DNA of 64,000 nucleotides from Mucilaginibacter pankratovii (GTDB lineage Bacteria > Bacteroidota > Bacteroidia > Sphingobacteriales > Sphingobacteriaceae). Numbering within the stretch: the first letter of the stretch is position 1; every line of letters starts with the position of its first letter. Both the position numbers and the translations under genes were made by a program. The stretch is from NCBI RefSeq assembly GCF_014773265.1, contig NZ_JACWMY010000003.1, positions 124,001-188,000 of the forward strand, given 5' to 3'. A model generated the notes under the pieces. It worked only from the letters and a program-made list of their open reading frames with translations. It had not been told where the DNA came from and did no database searches. Shown one piece after another: positions 44,865-51,848 of the stretch.

Positions 44865-45271
44865 GCTTTATCTATATATTGTGTAAAATTAGTACTAATG
44901 TTAATAAGCGGTATAAAACGTGTTAAATTTGTGTAAGTAAATAGTTATAAATAATCCGAATAGTTAACAACCCGGATTATTACCAATTTTTACAATACTT
45001 TTGAGCGATTTGTAAGACGATATTACAACGAAACTAACATTTTATTGAGCAAGTAAATATTAACATTTAAGTTTTGATATTAATATTTGATTGTCACAGA
45101 AAGCTAAAAATCAGTAAAATAAAAAATAAAGCAGCGTTGATAAATGTTAGTAAAAATGTAAAAATAACTTTTTTACTAAATCGCATCACAATTTCTTAAC
45201 AATACTAACACCTTAATAACAATAGGTTTTATTTATATATAAAAAGAACTTATTATTAATTGATTTGTGGA
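44865..45271. promoter_or_regulatory. 407-base AT-rich nadB/nadA divergent regulatory region
   Basis: No credible reading frame. Two inverted repeats stand out: ATAATCCG / CGGATTAT (44951-44958 and 44973-44980), nearer nadB, and TAGTAAAA / TTTTACTA (45148-45155 and 45171-45178), nearer nadA. They may be an operator or leader hairpins; no known NAD regulator motif was recognised. The length is unusual for this otherwise compact window. Confidence 0.4.
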
Positions 45272-46264
45272 ATGGATACCTTCGAAGAAATAAAAATGAA
45301 TGGTTTTGCCGACGAATACATCGACCCGTCGCTTGACCTTTTTGCCGAGATCAATAAACTTAAAAAGGAAAAAAATGCTGTTGTGCTGGCCCATTATTAC
45401 CAGGAAGGGGATATACAGGATATTGCCGATTATATTGGCGATAGCCTTGGGCTTTCTCAGCAAGCTGCAAAAACCGATGCTGACATTATCGTTTTTGCAG
45501 GAGTACACTTCATGGCCGAAACAGCTAAGATACTATCGCCAAACAAGAAAGTTCTGTTACCGGATCTGAAGGCAGGATGCTCTTTGGCCGATAGCTGCCC
45601 GCCCCATTTGTTCAGGAAGTTTAAAGAAAATTACCCGGACCATTTGGTGATCACTTACGTGAATTGTACGGCAGAACTGAAGGCTTTGAGCGATATTGTT
45701 TGTACCAGCAGCAACGCGGTGCAGATAGTAGAAAGTTTACCAAAAGACCAGAAGATCATCTTCGGTCCGGATAAAAACCTGGGTGCCTGGGTAGCTAAGA
45801 AAACCGGCAGGGACTTAGTACTTTGGAATGGGGCCTGTATGGTTCATGAGATATTCAGCAGGGAGAAAATAACCAAACTGAAGGAACGCCACCCGAATGC
45901 TAAGATACTGGCCCACCCGGAATGTGAGGAAGTGATACTGCAGATGGCAGATTACATAGGATCTACCACCGGGATATTGAAATATGCTACCAACAGCCCC
46001 GAAACGGAGTTTATTGTAGCAACAGAGGCGGGTATTATACACCAGATGGAAAAAGAGAACCCGTCTAAAAAATTTTTCCCGGCTCCGCCGAATAATACCT
46101 GCGCCTGCAACGATTGCCCGCACATGAAACGAAATACACTGGAGAAATTATACCTGTGTATGAAAAATGAAATGCCGGAGATTGAAGTGCCTGCGCACAT
46201 TATTGAAAAGGCGGTGAAACCGATAGAGCGGATGTTAGAGATATCGGCGAGGTTGGGACTATAA
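45272..46264 (+). CDS. nadA: Quinolinate synthase
   Basis: A 330-residue [4Fe-4S] enzyme that makes quinolinate from iminoaspartate and dihydroxyacetone phosphate. Motifs: [31 protein letters not shown], and cluster cysteines in [11 protein letters not shown], the DIVCTSS segment and [15 protein letters not shown]. The ATG at 45272 ([11 protein letters not shown]) is preferred to one 12 bases upstream (MICGMD). Downstream, 11 bases after the stop, is a perfect palindromic repeat that can act as terminator. The Fe-S need connects it with the mrp/nfu pair at 3 kb. Confidence 0.96.
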   Translation: MDTFEEIKMNGFADEYIDPSLDLFAEINKLKKEKNAVVLAHYYQEGDIQDIADYIGDSLGLSQQAAKTDADIIVFAGVHFMAETAKILSPNKKVLLPDLKAGCSLADSCPPHLFRKFKENYPDHLVITYVNCTAELKALSDIVCTSSNAVQIVESLPKDQKIIFGPDKNLGAWVAKKTGRDLVLWNGACMVHEIFSREKITKLKERHPNAKILAHPECEEVILQMADYIGSTTGILKYATNSPETEFIVATEAGIIHQMEKENPSKKFFPAPPNNTCACNDCPHMKRNTLEKLYLCMKNEMPEIEVPAHIIEKAVKPIERMLEISARLGL

Positions 46265-46275
46265 CAAAATATAAG

Positions 46276-46378
46276 ACGCGTCATTGCGAGGCACGAAGCA
46301 ATCTCTAAGCTTTGCATAACCGACTTGCAAATCGGATAGTCCTATGTAGAGATTGCTTCGTGCCTCGCAATGACGCGT
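46276..46378. repeat. Palindromic repeat element A (REP/MITE-like)
   Basis: Perfect 31-nt arms (46276-46306 and 46348-46378) that begin ACGCGTCATTGCGAGG, with a 41-base centre. The same arm core GTCATTGCGAGG-ACGAAGCAATCTC recurs in elements at 58994 and 63443, and its first 11 bases occur in the arms bracketing the GIY-YIG gene at 49.1-51.8 kb. It lies between the convergent nadA and nuclease genes and probably also stops transcription from both. Confidence 0.9.
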
Positions 46379-46393
46379 GGGGATTAATTGTAA

Positions 46394-47833
46394 TTATAAA
46401 TTATCCTTCTTCGTCTCCACAGCATCCTGCACAGCTTGTGGTAACATCGATAATAAATTATAACCGGTAGCTTTTTCTATTTCCCGTACAGTTACGCGGT
46501 ACTGCTTCCAATCCCTTACTATGGTATTTATATTTGGTGTGTTTACTGCTATAACCCTTGTAGTTGCAGATACCCGACTTACATCGCCATCGCCAACAGG
46601 AACAATAACGGCAATTTTCCAAACATTGCTTGGTACAACTATATGCCCGTTGTTAATAGTATTGGCACTTCCTTTACTGCCAATACCGCCCTGCCCGTAA
46701 GCGCCCATTACAATATAAACTTCGTTACCGGCCACTACCTGCGCGCGCAGATAATTTTCCATATCTGCCCAGGTTTGCTGATTGTTATTTGGTGCTTGGG
46801 GGATCATGTTAGTCATTAAAAAAGTAGAAGAGTTTGCATTTGCAGAACTTGTACGATCTGCGGACGGACAGTTGTGACCCCTGTCAAAACCAGAACCCGA
46901 ATAGCTTGTACTGCCTACATGATAAAAGCTGGCGTCAAGCCCGCTAAAGCCTGCAAAATTATCCACACGTGGTGCAGCGTTGGTAATATTTGATGCATCT
47001 AAATGCCAGCTTACCCAATTTGGTGTGCCGCGGCTGTTACTATAAGATTCTACATAGTATTTTTGATCGATAAGATAGTCGTTCGCCATTACCACGGTAG
47101 GTTGTGCGCCTGATGGATTGCCAAACAGTAAGTTATTGTTATCGCCATCTGCCGGCGGTGCATCTGCCCCGGCGGTTACACCACGCTCTGCTGCAGGGGG
47201 CGTTGTAGTGGTAGTGGTATCGGCGCCGCTGTTATCGGTACTGCCGCCTACTATGATACCCGCATCGCCGGTACCTTTAAAGGTGATATCATCAATATTG
47301 GTACGGGTGGTTGCGGTACCAACCTTTTTTATCTGGAAACGGACCTTTTTAGTGGTCTCTATTTTAAACGAATCGGTAACCAGTGTGGTGTTGGTTTCAA
47401 CAATATCGGTACCCAATTGGGTAAAAGTTTTACCACTATCAACCGACATTAATAACTGCCAGCTTTGGTTAGCATCGGTACCATATTTACCGTGGGTAAT
47501 ATTAATTTGTTTAATACCACTGATATCAAATTTCATGGTGAGATCGCCGGCACGCAGCCTTACCGACTTTGATCCATTTTTAAGGTCGGCAGTTAAATTG
47601 CCTATTAAAGCGTCATTAAAACTCCAGGTTCCGGTACTTAATTGTACATCGGCAATTGCATAAGCGCCTTTCGTACCGGTCTCAAAACCCTCGGTAATAG
47701 TGTAAGGTTTTGGTACAACAACCTCAACCGGTGGGGCCGGGTCTATGGTGATTCCACCACGATAATCCTTGGCGCAACCAGCTAATAGTACGATGCCAAA
47801 ACTTAAATAAATAAGTAACTTTCTGTTTTTCAT
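46394..47833 (-). CDS. Exported DNA/RNA non-specific endonuclease (NUC1-type) lipoprotein
   Basis: A 479-residue lipoprotein; signal peptide with lipobox LLAGC. Residues about 50-190 are a beta-rich domain with immunoglobulin or lectin character. A Thr/Pro-rich linker (about 195-225) leads to the nuclease domain with the family motif DRGHNCPSADRT and the metal-binding segment MTNMIPQAPNNNQQTWADMENY. Such enzymes cut any DNA or RNA with Mg2+ and serve nutrition or competition outside the cell. Single gene. Confidence 0.92.
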   Translation of the reverse strand: MKNRKLLIYLSFGIVLLAGCAKDYRGGITIDPAPPVEVVVPKPYTITEGFETGTKGAYAIADVQLSTGTWSFNDALIGNLTADLKNGSKSVRLRAGDLTMKFDISGIKQINITHGKYGTDANQSWQLLMSVDSGKTFTQLGTDIVETNTTLVTDSFKIETTKKVRFQIKKVGTATTRTNIDDITFKGTGDAGIIVGGSTDNSGADTTTTTTPPAAERGVTAGADAPPADGDNNNLLFGNPSGAQPTVVMANDYLIDQKYYVESYSNSRGTPNWVSWHLDASNITNAAPRVDNFAGFSGLDASFYHVGSTSYSGSGFDRGHNCPSADRTSSANANSSTFLMTNMIPQAPNNNQQTWADMENYLRAQVVAGNEVYIVMGAYGQGGIGSKGSANTINNGHIVVPSNVWKIAVIVPVGDGDVSRVSATTRVIAVNTPNINTIVRDWKQYRVTVREIEKATGYNLLSMLPQAVQDAVETKKDNL

Positions 47834-47966
47834 ATAGATTTTATTAAAAAGGCAAAGGTATTGCTTAAATATTAACCATATGTTAAATAAATTTATGTAC
47901 GATAAATATTACATAGCCGGCTAAGTGCAAGGGGATTAATTAATTATTGGTAATTTTGTGGTTTGG

Positions 47967-48064
47967 GATTACACCGATTTTAAGATGATTACACCGATTT
48001 TTAATTAGTGTAAAAAACAGGCATCGGTGCAATCTGTGAAATCAATCTTAAAATCGGTGTAATC
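47967..48064. repeat. 98-base inverted/direct repeat with GATTACACCGATTTT units
   Basis: GATTACACCGATTTTAAGAT (47967-47986) is matched by its exact complement at 48045-48064. A second direct copy of GATTACACCGATTTT starts at 47987, and diverged inverted copies (GCATCGGTGCAATC) lie between. The element can form a large hairpin and sits directly in front of thiL, eight bases from its ATG. It looks like a dispersed intergenic repeat rather than a gene-specific site. Confidence 0.8.
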
Positions 48065-48072
48065 ATATAAAT

Positions 48073-49119
48073 ATGTTTGAGAACCAGGAAAGAACCCACT
48101 TAGAAGAATTAGGCGAGTTTGGCTTAATAAACCACCTCACTAAAAATATAAAGCTTACCCAAAAAAGCACCATTAAAGGTGTTGGCGATGATGCCGCGGT
48201 GCTGGATCATGCCGGCAAGAAACTGCTGGTATCTACCGATATGCTTTTAGAGGGTATCCATTTCGATTTGGCTTATACTCCATTGAAGCACCTCGGCTAT
48301 AAAGCCATACAGGTAAACCTGAGTGATATTTATGCCATGAATGGTACCGCATCGCAGGTTACCGTATCCATAGGCATGAGCAGTAAATTTCCGCTGGAAG
48401 CTATTGAGGAATTGTACGAGGGTATTTACCTGGCCTGCGATAATTATAATGTGGACCTGGTAGGCGGCGACACCACCGCATCAAAACAAGGCTTAGTGAT
48501 CAGTGTAACCGTTTTAGGTTATGCTGATGAAAAGGATATTGTTTACCGTAACACCGCCGAAGAAGGCGACCTGATATGCGTATCGGGCGATTTAGGTGGC
48601 GCTTACACAGGCTTGCAATTGTTAGAACGCGAAAAACTGGTTTACATAGAAAACCCCAACATACAACCCGACCTGGAAGGCAAGGATTATATTGTAGAAC
48701 GCCAGCTAAAACCCGAGGCACGTAAGGATATTATCGACCTGTTGAAAGAGTTGGATGTAAAACCAACTTCGATGATTGATGTATCTGATGGCTTGGCTTC
48801 TGAACTCTTACATATTTGTAAGCAAAGCAATAAAGGCTGTAATTTATACGAAGAAAAGATCCCGGTAGACCCAATGACCTACGAAACCGCCCGCGAATTT
48901 GGCCTCGACCCAACAGTTTGCGCTTTAAGCGGCGGCGAAGATTATGAATTACTCTTCACCGTAAAACAAGCCGAGTACGATAAAATAAAATTTAAGATGG
49001 ATTTCACCATCATCGGTTACATCACCGAACCAAATGCAGGTTGTAATTTGATCACCAAAAGTGGCAACGTGCATCCGCTGAAAGCACAGGGATGGAATGC
49101 GTTTGGGTCGCAGGCGTAG
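48073..49119 (+). CDS. thiL: Thiamine-monophosphate kinase
   Basis: A 348-residue kinase making thiamine pyrophosphate from the monophosphate with ATP. Motifs: GVGDDAAVL, STDMLLEGIHFD, VDLVGGDTTASK, ISVTVLGY, MIDVSDGLASELLHI and LSGGEDYELLFT, all in PurM-like order. Normal length. The inverted repeat in front may affect its expression. It is followed by the left arm of the GIY-YIG cassette. Confidence 0.96.
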   Translation: MFENQERTHLEELGEFGLINHLTKNIKLTQKSTIKGVGDDAAVLDHAGKKLLVSTDMLLEGIHFDLAYTPLKHLGYKAIQVNLSDIYAMNGTASQVTVSIGMSSKFPLEAIEELYEGIYLACDNYNVDLVGGDTTASKQGLVISVTVLGYADEKDIVYRNTAEEGDLICVSGDLGGAYTGLQLLEREKLVYIENPNIQPDLEGKDYIVERQLKPEARKDIIDLLKELDVKPTSMIDVSDGLASELLHICKQSNKGCNLYEEKIPVDPMTYETAREFGLDPTVCALSGGEDYELLFTVKQAEYDKIKFKMDFTIIGYITEPNAGCNLITKSGNVHPLKAQGWNAFGSQA

Positions 49120-49216
49120 CTAAATATAAAACCGTGTCATTGCGAGCGAAGCGCGGCAACCTCATAGGACAAGCAACCTTGCAAAGTAACGGATGCTTGT
49201 CCTATAGTGGTTTTAT

Positions 49217-49537
49217 TTAGTCATACCAGCCGTCACTCAAATCTTTCCAATCAGGATTTATAGAAATTATAAGTTCGATTTTCTTTTTGCGAGAACCAGC
49301 CTTTATTTGCTTTTCTCTCGCAATTGCATCCTGTACCCACTGGAATTCTTCAAAGTAAACCAGCTTGTTACATTGATATTGAGCTGTGAATCCCTGGTTA
49401 ACTTTTTCTTTATGTTGGAGAACGCGTTCTTTCAAATCATTGGTCATGCCTGTATAAAGTACGTTGTTAGAATGGTTAGTGACGATGTACACATAGTACT
49501 CATGTAATTTAATTAATGACTGTCCGCATATAGACAC
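49217..49537 (-). CDS. GIY-YIG family nuclease, 5' end separated by IS insertion
   Basis: A small single-domain GIY-YIG nuclease (URI/YhbQ-like size). Motifs: YYVYIVTNHSNNVLYTGMTN (the GIY...YIG strands, here YVY and YTG), conserved Arg in LKERVLQH, and catalytic Glu in AIAREKQIK. The present frame begins with GTG inside the left IS end, so residues 1-8 (MSICGQSL) are IS- and target-derived. Joining 49514 to 51760 restores ATG at 51762-51764 and the start MKIKLHEYY, total 100 residues. The insertion may have left it active under IS read-out, or silent. It sits inside 30-nt inverted arms. Confidence 0.9.
   Translation of the reverse strand: MSICGQSLIKLHEYYVYIVTNHSNNVLYTGMTNDLKERVLQHKEKVNQGFTAQYQCNKLVYFEEFQWVQDAIAREKQIKAGSRKKKIELIISINPDWKDLSDGWYD
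49507..49514. repeat. Left target-site duplication ATTTAATT of the IS
   Basis: The 8-base direct repeat ATTTAATT lies exactly outside the left terminal inverted repeat and recurs outside the right one at 51752-51759. Eight bases is the duplication length known for the IS1595 family. Confidence 0.9.
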
Positions 49538-49638
49538 AATTGGGTATTTTACTTTTTAAATTAACTAAAAGTGAAATATTATGAAAAGTAATAAAATTGA
49601 GTTTGTTAATGGGCCAGTAGTAAAAAGTGATGTGTGTG

Positions 49639-50067
49639 TTATTTCTTATAGTACCCGAGTTCATCAAGAAAAAGTAGAATTTGTTGAGCAAGGCCATCAA
49701 TGGATGCCCGGGATAAGAAGGGGGCGATTTGAATACGCCCTGCTAATTTTTCTAAAAGGTATATTTCTACGTTTAAAAAAGCATTTGAAATGAACTTTTT
49801 TATAACTTCTAAGTCCTTTTCTTTGTTTTCAACAGAAAGAACAGTAACCTTATTTTCTCCCAAATAACCAATTACATCTTTATTGGTACCGGCAATGAAG
49901 TAATTGATTCGCCATACCACGCCAATCCAGTGTGTGTCACTGTTGATATTTCTGCCAATTTGAACTTCTATGTAAGGTTTGTATTCAAGTTCTACAAACG
50001 CGGTCTTGTATATTTCCGGATCTATATCGAATCGCAAATGTTTTGAACTGGGTGCCGTATGATTCAT
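49639..50067 (-). CDS. Hypothetical passenger protein of the IS
   Basis: A 142-residue soluble protein. The N-terminal two thirds look beta-rich with WIGVVWRINYF and an acidic stretch VENKEKDLEVIKK; the last third is helical (ASIDGLAQQILLFLDELG). I recognise no family. It lies inside the IS between the left inverted repeat and the hairpin region. A perfect 15-bp inverted repeat begins six bases before its start codon, in the untranslated leader. Confidence 0.6.
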   Translation of the reverse strand: MNHTAPSSKHLRFDIDPEIYKTAFVELEYKPYIEVQIGRNINSDTHWIGVVWRINYFIAGTNKDVIGYLGENKVTVLSVENKEKDLEVIKKFISNAFLNVEIYLLEKLAGRIQIAPFLSRASIDGLAQQILLFLDELGYYKK

Positions 50068-50073
50068 ACAACT

Positions 50074-50117
50074 AATATAGAAAACGCAGCGGCAAATGCC
50101 ATTGCGTTTTCTATATT
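50074..50117. repeat. 15-bp perfect inverted repeat in front of the IS passenger gene
   Basis: AATATAGAAAACGCA (50074-50088) pairs with TGCGTTTTCTATATT (50103-50117) around a 14-base loop. It sits six bases upstream of the minus-strand start codon at 50067 and could be an operator or a leader hairpin that limits translation from outside transcripts. Confidence 0.7.
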
Positions 50118-50152
50118 TGATACAATTTTATTGGAATAGCGAACTCATTTCA

Positions 50153-50263
50153 GGCCGTCAAACCCGCCAAGTAAGAAACTGGAATATATGAGTGAGAGTT
50201 AGCCGTACGCTATAGCGTGGGGTACCTCATTCGTATATGCGCTCTTGGCGGGGCGTGACGGCC
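50153..50263 (+). ncRNA. Possible structured RNA inside the IS
   Basis: The outer stem GGCCGTCA/TGACGGCC (8 bp) is followed after a small internal loop by CCCGCCAAG/CTTGGCGGG (9 bp), then a 13-bp helix ATATATGAGTGAG/CTCATTCGTATAT in which two pairs are G-U when read on the plus strand (they would be A-C mismatches on the other strand), and an inner self-complementary CGCTATAGCG. The strand-specific wobbles favour a plus-strand RNA of ~111 nt over a pure DNA palindrome. It lies 66 bases before the membrane protein gene and could be its leader or an independent RNA. Confidence 0.45.
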
Positions 50264-50329
50264 TATGGGGCCTCACGCTTGTTTTATTAACCCGCCAAAT
50301 AGGGGCTATGGCAATAACCCTTATTCACA

Positions 50330-50713
50330 ATGTTCTCTTTTTTACTTACTTTGTTAGGGATAGGTATCCTAACCTCTTTGCTTAAATCAATCCTGGGCCT
50401 CAGTTTCAATTTTGTATTTATGCTTGGCCGACCTTATTTGTGGATTGGCATTGCGATCATCACAGGTTTCCTTTTTGTGCTGTTATGTTGGGTTTTTAAT
50501 TGGAGTGTAACGGTATTGCAGTGGTCGGCTTTGTTGTCATTTATTTGGTTATTAAACAATAGGCCAAAAGGAGATATAGGAAAGGAGATGTATTCTATTA
50601 TGGATATAAAACACGGCGATCTGCTTTATAAGACAGGCGCCTGCTTGTTCTTATTTTCTGCTGTAGTTACCTTTATGTCTCTTTATGGAGAGGTAGTGAC
50701 CACTCACCGTTAA
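50330..50713 (+). CDS. Hypothetical membrane protein carried by the IS
   Basis: A 127-residue protein with about four hydrophobic helices (FSFLLTLLGIGILTSLL, LWIGIAIITGFLFVLLCWVF, VLQWSALLSFIWLL, TGACLFLFSAVVTFMSLY). No family recognised. Its stop abuts the transposase stop (50713/50714) with no spacer, so both belong to the same compact element. The hairpin at 50153-50263 precedes it. Confidence 0.6.
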   Translation: MFSFLLTLLGIGILTSLLKSILGLSFNFVFMLGRPYLWIGIAIITGFLFVLLCWVFNWSVTVLQWSALLSFIWLLNNRPKGDIGKEMYSIMDIKHGDLLYKTGACLFLFSAVVTFMSLYGEVVTTHR

Positions 50714-51688
50714 TTAATACCAAGTATCATTAATACCGGCGACGATCATTCTATCGAAAAGGTCAGCTTGGAAATTACGGCGATTAAGCTTGTAGCAATA
50801 CTCGTTAAGGTAGTTTTGTAGGTATTCCTTTCCGATAGAATGATGTATGCCCAGGAACAAGCGCTTAGCGTTTGCGATAACGGTATGCACCCATGGTAGT
50901 GTTTTACCGGCTTCTTTTTTAGGGACTATCATAGCCGTGTGGTTCATACCTACATTGGCGAGTTTATTAAAGCCGAGCATAGCATCTGAAATGATATTCG
51001 TTTTCTGCTGGACTGCTTTAGATACTTCATAATTGATGGTGTCGTTACGGAAGTTATCCATGATGATCATCTTTACAAAGCCCATGGACCGTTTCTTTTT
51101 ATGCTTGTTTAAAGGGTCTGTATTGGGGTTAGATTCTACCATAACCAAAACCTTTTGTTTCTTGTTGGTGCCACGGCCGCGCTTCTGCTCGTCGTCTTCT
51201 TTACCATCGGTATTCACAACCCGGCCACTGGTTTTCTTATTGCCCAGTTCATCCAGTTCCGGGAGATCCACAATCTCAAAGTAAGCATCATCAATTTCTA
51301 TATTACCTTGTAGTGTATATTTTGCATCCCGCTTACCCATAGCCAGCCGGATCTTCTGCATCATATACCAAACAGGCTCGTAGCGCTTAAGGCCCAGCTG
51401 GCGTTGCATTTCGAGCGCAGAGAAAGATTTTTTGGTAGAGGTTATTAAATGAATAGCCATGAACCAAGTCTTAACCGATAGCTTAGACTTCTCCATTATG
51501 GTGCCAGCCCGTAGGTTTGTTGTAGACAGGCAGCTGGCGCAGCGCCACTTCGATTTTGATTCTATCCAGTAATGTTTAGTACCTCTGCAGTTTTTGCAGG
51601 TAATGCCCTCCGCTTCGCGTTTGTCCCGTAAATAAGCGCGGCACGCAACCTCATCGGGGAATCTATCGTTAAAGGTTAGTAAATTCAT
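50714..51688 (-). CDS. IS1595-family (ISXO2-like) transposase
   Basis: A 324-residue DDE transposase. An N-terminal zinc ribbon (CKNCRGTKHYW then CASC at about residues 30-58) is followed by a helical region and the ISXO2-like catalytic core starting at IEIDDAYFE (first Asp), with the second acidic residue probably in MIMDNFRNDT and the last region WVHTVIANAKRLFLGIHHSIGKEYLQNYLNEYCYKLNRR cut here as HSIGKEYLQ. The frame is intact, so the element may be active. A 40-base leader runs to the right inverted repeat. Confidence 0.93.
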   Translation of the reverse strand: MNLLTFNDRFPDEVACRAYLRDKREAEGITCKNCRGTKHYWIESKSKWRCASCLSTTNLRAGTIMEKSKLSVKTWFMAIHLITSTKKSFSALEMQRQLGLKRYEPVWYMMQKIRLAMGKRDAKYTLQGNIEIDDAYFEIVDLPELDELGNKKTSGRVVNTDGKEDDEQKRGRGTNKKQKVLVMVESNPNTDPLNKHKKKRSMGFVKMIIMDNFRNDTINYEVSKAVQQKTNIISDAMLGFNKLANVGMNHTAMIVPKKEAGKTLPWVHTVIANAKRLFLGIHHSIGKEYLQNYLNEYCYKLNRRNFQADLFDRMIVAGINDTWY

Positions 51689-51751
51689 ATCTTCGTTTTG
51701 CTTGAAAACAAAGATAAAAAACTATCCGGTGTCTACAAGCGGATAGTCATT

Positions 51752-51759
51752 ATTTAATT
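51752..51759. repeat. Right target-site duplication ATTTAATT of the IS
   Basis: Exact copy of the 8 bases at 49507-49514. Immediately beyond it, at 51762-51764 on the minus strand, is the displaced ATG of the GIY-YIG gene. Confidence 0.9.
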
Positions 51760-51848
51760 TTCATAATATTAACTTTAACTATGCACTATTGCGTGGCGGG
51801 CAGATTGAGGTTGCCGCGCTGCGCTCGCAATGACATGGTGGTAATGCA

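Larger units (their letters stand above)
49515..51751. mobile_element. IS1595-like insertion element of 2237 bp with passenger genes
   Basis: The terminal inverted repeats are 49515-49537 (starts AATGACTGTCCGC) and 51729-51751 (its complement, AATGACTATCCGC inward), matching at 20 of 23 positions. They are flanked by perfect ATTTAATT duplications. The content is a DDE transposase of the ISXO2/IS1595 type on the minus strand, a membrane protein gene convergent with and abutting it, an unknown 142-residue gene, and a long G-U-paired hairpin. Passenger genes are known for this family. The insertion point is codon 5 of the GIY-YIG nuclease gene. Confidence 0.9.
49135..51835. mobile_element. GIY-YIG nuclease cassette bounded by 30-nt inverted arms, split by an IS
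   Basis: The outer arms (49135-49164 and 51806-51835) are inverted copies with one mismatch in 30. They begin TGTCATTGCGAG, like the shorter palindromes elsewhere in the window. Inside the left arm is a second hairpin, ATAGGACAAGCA / TGCTTGTCCTAT (49164-49205). With the IS (49515-51751) and one copy of its target duplication removed, the unit is about 456 bases and encodes only the small GIY-YIG nuclease. The structure resembles a nuclease gene living inside a palindromic repeat; mobility is inferred, not shown. Confidence 0.65.

Noticed and set aside
47967..48064. CRISPR array or riboswitch in front of thiL
   Set aside because: Units are inverted as well as direct, without regular spacers, and the TPP riboswitch core (CTGAGA...ACC) is not present.
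50714..51748. IS limited to the transposase, with ends close to that gene
   Set aside because: No matching inverted repeat was found near 50.7 kb; the matching end with an exact target duplication lies at 49515.
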